Of a stretch of 64,000 nt of DNA, positions 59,093 through 64,000 are shown piece after piece. The DNA comes from Streptomyces angustmyceticus (GTDB lineage: Bacteria > Actinomycetota > Actinomycetes > Streptomycetales > Streptomycetaceae). The notes under the pieces are model-generated. The model did not search any database. It had not been told where the DNA came from and worked only from the letters and a program-made list of their open reading frames with translations. The position numbers were made by a program, and so were the translations under genes. How positions within the stretch are numbered: the first letter of the stretch is position 1; each line of letters starts with the position of its first letter. The stretch lies in NCBI RefSeq assembly GCF_019933235.1, contig NZ_CP082945.1, positions 620,001-684,000 on the forward strand, written 5' to 3'.

Positions 59093-60616
59093 ATGCCTTC
59101 CGCAGTGCAGCAGGACCCCGGCCCGGCGAGAATGCGCCGCTCGCTGGGGGTGAAGGACGGGGTGGCGATCGCCGCGTCGAGTACCGCGGCGACCACCAGC
59201 ATCGGTATCGGGATGGGCACCCTGGCCGCGTACACCGGGCGGCAGACGCCCGCGCTGTTGCTGCTGGCCTTCGTGCCCATCCTCGGCATCGCGCTGTCGT
59301 ACGCCCGGCTCAACCGCATCGAACCCAACTGCGGCAGCGGCTACACCTGGGTGGGCCGGTCCATCGGCCCCTGGCCCGGGTTCCTGACCGGGTGGGTGGT
59401 GCTGGTCGGCAGCGTGATCTTCATGGCGTACACGGGCGCGGTGACCGGCTCCGTCGTGCTCCAGTTCCTCAACAAGATGGGCCTGCACAGCATCGGGGGG
59501 CTCCGGCTGGATCCCGGGTCGACCGGCATCAGCACCACCGTCGGGCTGGTCGCGCTGGTCGTCGTCACGATCACCGCGATCACGGGCGTGCGGGCCGCGA
59601 CCCGGCTGCAGATGTGGCTGCTGATCTTCGAGTACGCGGTCCTGCTGCTCTTCTGCGGCTATGCCCTCGCCATCGGCGACCAGCCGTTCTCGCTGTCCTG
59701 GCTCAACCCCTTCGAGATCTCCTCGCCCCAGGCGCTGGCACAGGGGATGGTGCTGGCGGTGTTCTTCTACTGGGGCTGGGACGCCGCGTTCAGCGTCAAC
59801 GAGGAGACCCACAACTCCACCGACGCCGCCCGCGGCGGACTGATCGCGCTGGTGGCGATGCTGGGGCTGTTCCTCATCGGTGCGCTCGCCTTCCAGCGGG
59901 TGATGAGCACGGGCGAACTCGTCCACAACGGGCCGCAGGCGCTCACCTTCCTCGGCAGTCGACTGGCGCCGGAACCCTGGGCCTCGCTGCCCCTGGCCGC
60001 GCTGATGTGTTCGGCCTTCGCCTCGCTCCAGTCGAACGTCATCCCCACCGCCCGCGGGGCGCTGGCGATGGCTCGCGACCGGACCCTGGGCCCGGTGTGG
60101 CAGCGGGTTCACCCGCGCTACGGTTCGCCCGCCGTGGGCACCCTGCTGATCATGGCTCTCGCCGCGCTGCTCGCCGTGCTCGCGGTCGGCATTCCCAAGC
60201 TCAACGACATGATCCTGACGGCCGTCAACTCGATCGGGCTGACCGTGGCCTTCTACTACGGGCTCACCGCGCTCGCCTGCGCCGTGCGCTTCCGCGACAG
60301 CCTGCGCGGCGGAGCGGTGCGCGCCCTGCGCGACGTGATCGTCCCGGCGGTGAGCGCGCTGACGCTGTTCGGGCTCGGCGGCTACCTCGTATGGGACTAC
60401 GCGACCATGAGCGACCACTTCGAGGCGAGCCCCGACAACGGCTGGTTCATGCTGCTGCTGCCCGCGCTGTTCATCGCGCTGGGCCTGGCCACCGCCGCCT
60501 GGGCCAAGTGGGTGCGCCGCGCCCCGTACTTCCGCACCGGCCGGGGCACGGACGCCGACACGATCAGCCTCCCGATGGACGCGGACACCGCGCTCCCCAG
60601 CCCGTCGGAGGGCTGA
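59093..60616 (+). CDS. APC-superfamily permease
   Basis: A 507-residue transporter with about 12 helices. The N-terminus (SLGVKDGVAIAASSTAATTS) and IGIGMGTLAAYTGRQTPALL form helix 1-2, and FFYWGWDAAFSVNEETHNST is the conserved helix-6 block of amino acid/polyamine transporters. ATG 59093 follows AAGGAG. The next gene, an amidohydrolase, begins 107 bases later and probably shares the transcript, so uptake of an amide, ester or N-acyl compound followed by hydrolysis is a reasonable inference. Controlled by the divergent TetR. Confidence 0.88.
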   Translation: MPSAVQQDPGPARMRRSLGVKDGVAIAASSTAATTSIGIGMGTLAAYTGRQTPALLLLAFVPILGIALSYARLNRIEPNCGSGYTWVGRSIGPWPGFLTGWVVLVGSVIFMAYTGAVTGSVVLQFLNKMGLHSIGGLRLDPGSTGISTTVGLVALVVVTITAITGVRAATRLQMWLLIFEYAVLLLFCGYALAIGDQPFSLSWLNPFEISSPQALAQGMVLAVFFYWGWDAAFSVNEETHNSTDAARGGLIALVAMLGLFLIGALAFQRVMSTGELVHNGPQALTFLGSRLAPEPWASLPLAALMCSAFASLQSNVIPTARGALAMARDRTLGPVWQRVHPRYGSPAVGTLLIMALAALLAVLAVGIPKLNDMILTAVNSIGLTVAFYYGLTALACAVRFRDSLRGGAVRALRDVIVPAVSALTLFGLGGYLVWDYATMSDHFEASPDNGWFMLLLPALFIALGLATAAWAKWVRRAPYFRTGRGTDADTISLPMDADTALPSPSEG

Positions 60617-60723
60617 CCGCACACCCGCGCCGCCGAAGGCCCGGACGACGCCGACGCGGCACATCCGTCACCACGTACACGACCCGCACCCCACCCACCT
60701 CACACATCTGGAGCGACGCCCGT

Positions 60724-62427
60724 ATGGATCTCAGCACCACCGCGGCCCCCGAACCCACTCCGGAGGCCGTCACCGGCGACGGCCCCGCCGACCTCGTCTT
60801 CGTCTCCGGTCCCGTGCACACCGTCGACGCCGCGCGCACCCGTGCGAGCGCGGTGGCGGTACGCGGGGACCGCATCGTCGCCGTCGGACACGACGCGGAC
60901 GTCCAGGGCCTGATCGGGCCGGCCACGGACGTCGTCGACCTGCGCGGCAAGCTGCTCGTCCCCGGCTTCCAGGACGCCCATGTCCATCCGGTCGGCGGGG
61001 GGCTGGAGTTGGCGCTGTGCGATCTGAGCGCGGCCGACACCGCCGAGGCGTACCGCGACCTGATCGGCGCGTACGCGGCGGCGCATCCGGAGGCGGCGTG
61101 GATCACCGGCGGCGGCTGGTCCCTGGAGGCGTTCCCCGGCGGCATGCCGACCCGGGAGTTCCTGGACGCCCTCGTCCCCGACCGCCCGGTGTTCCTCGTC
61201 AACCGCGACCACCACGGCGGCTGGGCCAACTCCCGCGCCCTGGAGCGCGCCGGGATCACCTCCCGTACCCCGGACCCGGCCGACGGCCGCATCGAGCGGG
61301 ACGCCGACGGCCACCCGACCGGCATGCTGCAGGAGGGGGCCATGCAGCTGGTCGGCGACCTGATCCCGGCGGCGACGCTCGCCGAGCAGACCGCCGGCCT
61401 GCTCAGGGCGCAGCGCCTGCTCCATGCGTACGGGGTGACCGCCTGGCAGGACGCGATGCTGGGCCGCGGCCCCGGAGGCGCCGACCCCGCCCCGGCGTAC
61501 ACGGCGATCCGCGACGACGGGAAGCTCACCGCGCGGGTCACGGGGGCGCTGTGGTGGGAACGGTCCCGCGGCCTGGAGCAGATCCCTGAACTCATCGCCC
61601 GCCGGAAGGAGTTGACGGGGGGACGACTGCGGGCGACCAGCGTCAAGATCATGCAGGACGGCATCGCCGAGAACCACACGGCCGCCATGCTCACCCCGTA
61701 CCTCACCGCCTGCGGCTGCGCCTCCGACAACAGCGGCATCTCGTTCATCGACCCCGAGGACCTGCGGACCTACGTCACCCTGCTGGACGCCGAGGGCTTC
61801 CAGGTGCACTTCCACGCCCTGGGCGACCGGGCCGTACGCGAGGCGCTGGACGCGGTCGAGGCGGCCCGGCGGACGAACGGGTGGCGCGACACCCGGCCGC
61901 ACCTCGCCCACCTCCAGGTGGTCCACCCCGACGACGTCCCGCGCTTTCGCAGGCTGGGCGCGACGGCGAACATCCAGGCGCTCTGGGCGGCCCACGAACC
62001 GCAGATGGACGAGTTGACCATTCCCTTCCTGGGTGCCCAACGGGCCGCGTGGCAGTATCCGTTCGGCGACCTGTTGCGCTCGGGCGCCACCCTGGCGGCG
62101 GGCAGCGACTGGCCGGTCAGCTCGCCCGACCCGATCGCCGCACTGCATGTCGCGGTCAACCGCCGGGTGCCCGACGGGCCGCCCTCGGCGCCGGTCTTCC
62201 TCCCCGAACAGCGCATCGACCTGGGCTCGGCACTCGCCGCGTACACGGCCGGCAGCGCCTACGCCAACCACCTCGACGACACCGGCACCATCCAGCCCGG
62301 AAAGCTCGCCGACCTGGTGGTCCTGGACCGCGACCCCTTCGACGGGCCCACCGAGGAGATCGCCACGACCCGCGTCCTGCAGACGTTCGTCGGGGGGAGC
62401 CGGGTGTACGCGGCCGAGGACGCCTGA
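60724..62427 (+). CDS. YtcJ-like amidohydrolase
   Basis: A 567-residue metal-dependent hydrolase of the amidohydro_3 family. GFQDAHVHPVGGG carries the HxH metal ligands; FHALGDRAVREALDAVE and HLAHLQVVHPDDV hold further His ligands, and AAGSDWPVSSPDP the catalytic Asp. KLLVPGFQDAHVHP and KLADLVVLDRDPF are the two composite beta-sandwich segments. The family cleaves amides, formamides or N-acyl groups. It is coupled with the preceding permease. There is no signal peptide, so it is cytoplasmic. Confidence 0.9.
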   Translation: MDLSTTAAPEPTPEAVTGDGPADLVFVSGPVHTVDAARTRASAVAVRGDRIVAVGHDADVQGLIGPATDVVDLRGKLLVPGFQDAHVHPVGGGLELALCDLSAADTAEAYRDLIGAYAAAHPEAAWITGGGWSLEAFPGGMPTREFLDALVPDRPVFLVNRDHHGGWANSRALERAGITSRTPDPADGRIERDADGHPTGMLQEGAMQLVGDLIPAATLAEQTAGLLRAQRLLHAYGVTAWQDAMLGRGPGGADPAPAYTAIRDDGKLTARVTGALWWERSRGLEQIPELIARRKELTGGRLRATSVKIMQDGIAENHTAAMLTPYLTACGCASDNSGISFIDPEDLRTYVTLLDAEGFQVHFHALGDRAVREALDAVEAARRTNGWRDTRPHLAHLQVVHPDDVPRFRRLGATANIQALWAAHEPQMDELTIPFLGAQRAAWQYPFGDLLRSGATLAAGSDWPVSSPDPIAALHVAVNRRVPDGPPSAPVFLPEQRIDLGSALAAYTAGSAYANHLDDTGTIQPGKLADLVVLDRDPFDGPTEEIATTRVLQTFVGGSRVYAAEDA

Positions 62428-62525
62428 GGAGAGCGCACGGCGGCTCGCCCGCGGTCCGAGCCGTACGTGCGCGGCGGACCGGCCCCGGTGGTCGCGGGGG
62501 CCGGTCCGCCGGGCGCGCCGCTCGG

Positions 62526-62936
62526 CTACTCGACGACCAGCTCGACGTCGATGTTGCCGCGGGTGGCCTTGGAGTACGGGCAGAACTGGTGCGTCGCCTC
62601 GACCAGCTGCCGCCCGGTCTCGCCCGCGAGGGCGTCCGGCAGCTCGACGCGCATGACGACGGCCAGCCCGAAGCCGGTGTCGTCCTTGCCGATGGAGACC
62701 TCGGCGGTGACCGAGACGTCCTTGGTGTCGAGCTTCATCTGGCGGCCGACGTTGCTCATCGCGCTGGCGAAGCAGGCCGCGTAACCGGCGGCGAAGAGCT
62801 GCTCCGGGTTGGTGCCGGCGCCGTTGCCGCCGAGGGCCGGCGGCATGGCCAGGGCCAGGTCGAGCTGGCCGTCGGAGCTGACCGCCCGGCCCTCGCGGCC
62901 GTTGGCGGTGGCGACAGCGGTGTACAGCGCGTCCAT
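62526..62936 (-). CDS. ohr: Organic hydroperoxide resistance protein Ohr
   Basis: A 136-residue OsmC/Ohr-family thiol peroxidase. Both catalytic cysteines are present: Cys55 (GYAACFASAM) and Cys119 (HQFCPYSKATRGN). The conserved Arg17 lies in NGREGRA. It reduces organic and fatty-acid hydroperoxides using lipoylated proteins as electron donors. ATG 62936 has AAGGGGAA upstream. The divergent MarR-type OhrR gene and its operator lie 127 bases away. Confidence 0.95.
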   Translation of the reverse strand: MDALYTAVATANGREGRAVSSDGQLDLALAMPPALGGNGAGTNPEQLFAAGYAACFASAMSNVGRQMKLDTKDVSVTAEVSIGKDDTGFGLAVVMRVELPDALAGETGRQLVEATHQFCPYSKATRGNIDVELVVE

Positions 62937-63008
62937 CACAGTTCCCCTTCGGTGGCGCGGCGGCCGCTTCCCGGCCGCCGACAGGCATCACAGTGACACA
63001 CATTTAAA

Positions 63009-63033
63009 TTGCCCGCAACTCGATTGTGCACAA
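63009..63033. promoter_or_regulatory. OhrR operator region
   Basis: Two dyads in the ohr/ohrR gap: TTGC-CC-GCAA (63009-63018) and the perfect TTGTGCACAA (63024-63033). CATTTA (63001) and TAAATG (63035) flank them symmetrically. The layout fits two OhrR dimer sites overlapping both promoters. Confidence 0.7.
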
Positions 63034-63063
63034 CTAAATGATTCGGCGAGCTAACCTGGACCC

Positions 63064-63525
63064 ATGACCTCCGCCACCAGGCCCCCGGTGCCCGACTCCG
63101 AACTGCTCCGCCTCGACCACCAGGTCTGCTTCTCGCTGCACGCCGCCTCGCGGGCCTTCGGCGGCGTCTACCGCGACGCCCTCAAGGATCTGGGCCTGAC
63201 GTACCCCCAGTACCTGGTCATGCTGGTCCTGTGGGAACACGGCTCCCAGCCGGTCAAGGCCATCGGCGAACGGCTCCGGCTGGACTCCGGCACCCTCTCC
63301 CCGCTCCTCAAACGCCTGGAGACGGCCGCCCTGGTGCGCCGCGAGCGGAGCACCGAGGACGAGCGTTCGGTCACCATCCACCTGACCCCCGCCGGCGACG
63401 AGCTGCGCGAGGCCGCCCTGCCCGTCCCCCGCAGGATGCTGGCCGCCACCGGCCTGACCATCGAGGAACTCCGCACCCTCCAGGGCCTGTTGGGGCGGGT
63501 GACCAGCGCCCTCGACCGGGCCTGA
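63064..63525 (+). CDS. ohrR: MarR-family peroxide sensor OhrR
   Basis: A 153-residue MarR-type repressor. The peroxide-sensing Cys22 lies in RLDHQVCFSLHAASRAF, the family hallmark. The winged helix follows: VKAIGERLRLDSGTLSPLLKRLETAALVRR and DERSVTIHLT as the wing. Oxidation of Cys22 by organic hydroperoxides should release DNA and induce ohr. Divergent from ohr, with two palindromes between them. Confidence 0.94.
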   Translation: MTSATRPPVPDSELLRLDHQVCFSLHAASRAFGGVYRDALKDLGLTYPQYLVMLVLWEHGSQPVKAIGERLRLDSGTLSPLLKRLETAALVRRERSTEDERSVTIHLTPAGDELREAALPVPRRMLAATGLTIEELRTLQGLLGRVTSALDRA

Positions 63526-63797
63526 CGCCGCAGGCCCTCCGCAGTCCGCCGACCCGCGGCCCGTACCTCCCGCCGGTCCGCGGCGTTACGTACGTAGGTG
63601 CTCTCCGCGGCGTCCGCAGGACGAGGCGACGACTCCCTGGCCACCCCGGTGCGCTCATCACCCCATTGAGCTACCAAGGTTGGGGAGTCATCGGGACAAA
63701 GGCGTATAAAGGGTGGTCAAACCAGCCGGAGCCGCCGGTGAAATCCCGCCCACGACGCGGTTGGCAGCATCGCCTACGACAAGCGGAGGAGCGCCAC

Positions 63798-64000
63798 GTG
63801 AATGCGGCAGAAGTTGTCAACACCTTGCTGGTCCAGCGATTCGGGGTCGCCCCGGTCGACATCGCCGAGGAGGCTCCGCTGCGCAGCCTGCGCCTCGACT
63901 CCCTGGCGCTGGAGGAGCTCCGCGTCCTCATCGAGGAACGGCTGGACATCGACCTCGACGAGGTGACGCTGACCCCGCGGAACACGGTGGGCCAGCTGGT
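63798..64000 (+). CDS. Acyl carrier protein, 3' end outside window
   Basis: A GTG at 63798 with GGAGGA seven bases upstream opens a frame that runs off the window (67 codons seen). LRSLRLDSLALEELRVLIEE contains the Asp-Ser-Leu 4'-phosphopantetheine attachment motif, and the acidic helices EERLDIDLDEV match an acyl carrier protein. It should carry acyl or aminoacyl intermediates as thioesters. It is separate from a fatty-acid synthase context in view, so it more likely starts a natural-product or lipid-modification cluster to the right. TATAAA at 63705-63710 may belong to its promoter. Confidence 0.85.
   Translation, partial: MNAAEVVNTLLVQRFGVAPVDIAEEAPLRSLRLDSLALEELRVLIEERLDIDLDEVTLTPRNTVGQL

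Noticed and set aside
58939..60723. Long in-frame extension of the amidohydrolase upstream
   Set aside because: It would read through the APC permease in another frame; the conserved domain begins at 60724.
1..64000. tRNA, rRNA, insertion sequence or prophage attachment site
   Set aside because: No cloverleaf, rRNA block, transposase, integrase or terminal repeats were found by eye; a covariance and IS search would be decisive.

Overview
The window is about 70% GC or higher, gene-dense DNA from an actinomycete, almost certainly a Streptomyces chromosome. Markers for this are a chaplin, a conservon (cvnABCD plus cytochromes P450), an ECF41-type sigma factor, an extra divergent EF-Tu of the tuf3 type, an SCO6745-family protein, and many GTG/TTG starts with four-base gene overlaps. 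I see no rRNA, tRNA, CRISPR array, transposase, integrase or attachment site. Most long antisense reading frames here are high-GC shadows and were left out.

Layout. 1-8.5 kb: a phosphoesterase cut by the window edge, an MFS exporter translationally coupled to a beta-propeller protein, a TetR/CocE-hydrolase divergent pair around a long palindrome, a ROK regulator, and a GntR/UTRA regulator whose upstream gap carries a near-perfect dre-like palindrome. 8.7-17.7 kb: Asp/Glu racemase, ECF41 sigma factor, alpha/beta hydrolase, a Tat-exported PhoD phosphatase behind a candidate PHO box, an ACT-GNAT membrane protein, a DUF885 protein and an SDR. 17.9-22.3 kb: the sbcDC nuclease operon. 22.6-23.5 kb: a long structured leader, a chaplin with an unusual His/Lys-rich tail, and hairpin terminators. 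23.5-32.8 kb: APC permease, YigZ, a type VII secretion-associated protein, small metabolic and resistance-type genes, an XRE-cupin/EamA divergent pair, and two hexapeptide-repeat proteins.

32.8-39.0 kb: a minus-strand operon cvnA-cvnB-cvnC-cvnD-P450-P450-crotonase. The first P450 lacks the ExxR arginine, as in the CYP157 family, and the added enoyl-CoA hydratase-like gene is not part of the usual conservon. 39.4-53.0 kb: secreted or lipid-anchored proteins, a STAND ATPase without a visible DNA-binding domain, DedA and TVP38 membrane proteins, a hotdog protein, a broken MFS gene containing an 18-bp perfect palindrome, a spermidine-synthase-like protein, a patatin, tuf3, uppP and an SDR. 53.1-64.0 kb: a lipoprotein, small conserved Streptomyces proteins, a SpoIIE-type phosphatase, a TetR/APC-permease/YtcJ-amidohydrolase unit with a perfect operator palindrome, an ohr/ohrR divergent pair, and at the right edge the start of an acyl carrier protein gene that may open a biosynthetic cluster.

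Several units look like self-contained regulator/target pairs with a dyad in the shared promoter (4.4, 8.6, 30.3, 58.9 and 63.0 kb). The conservon is the largest co-transcribed unit and the best candidate for new biology.
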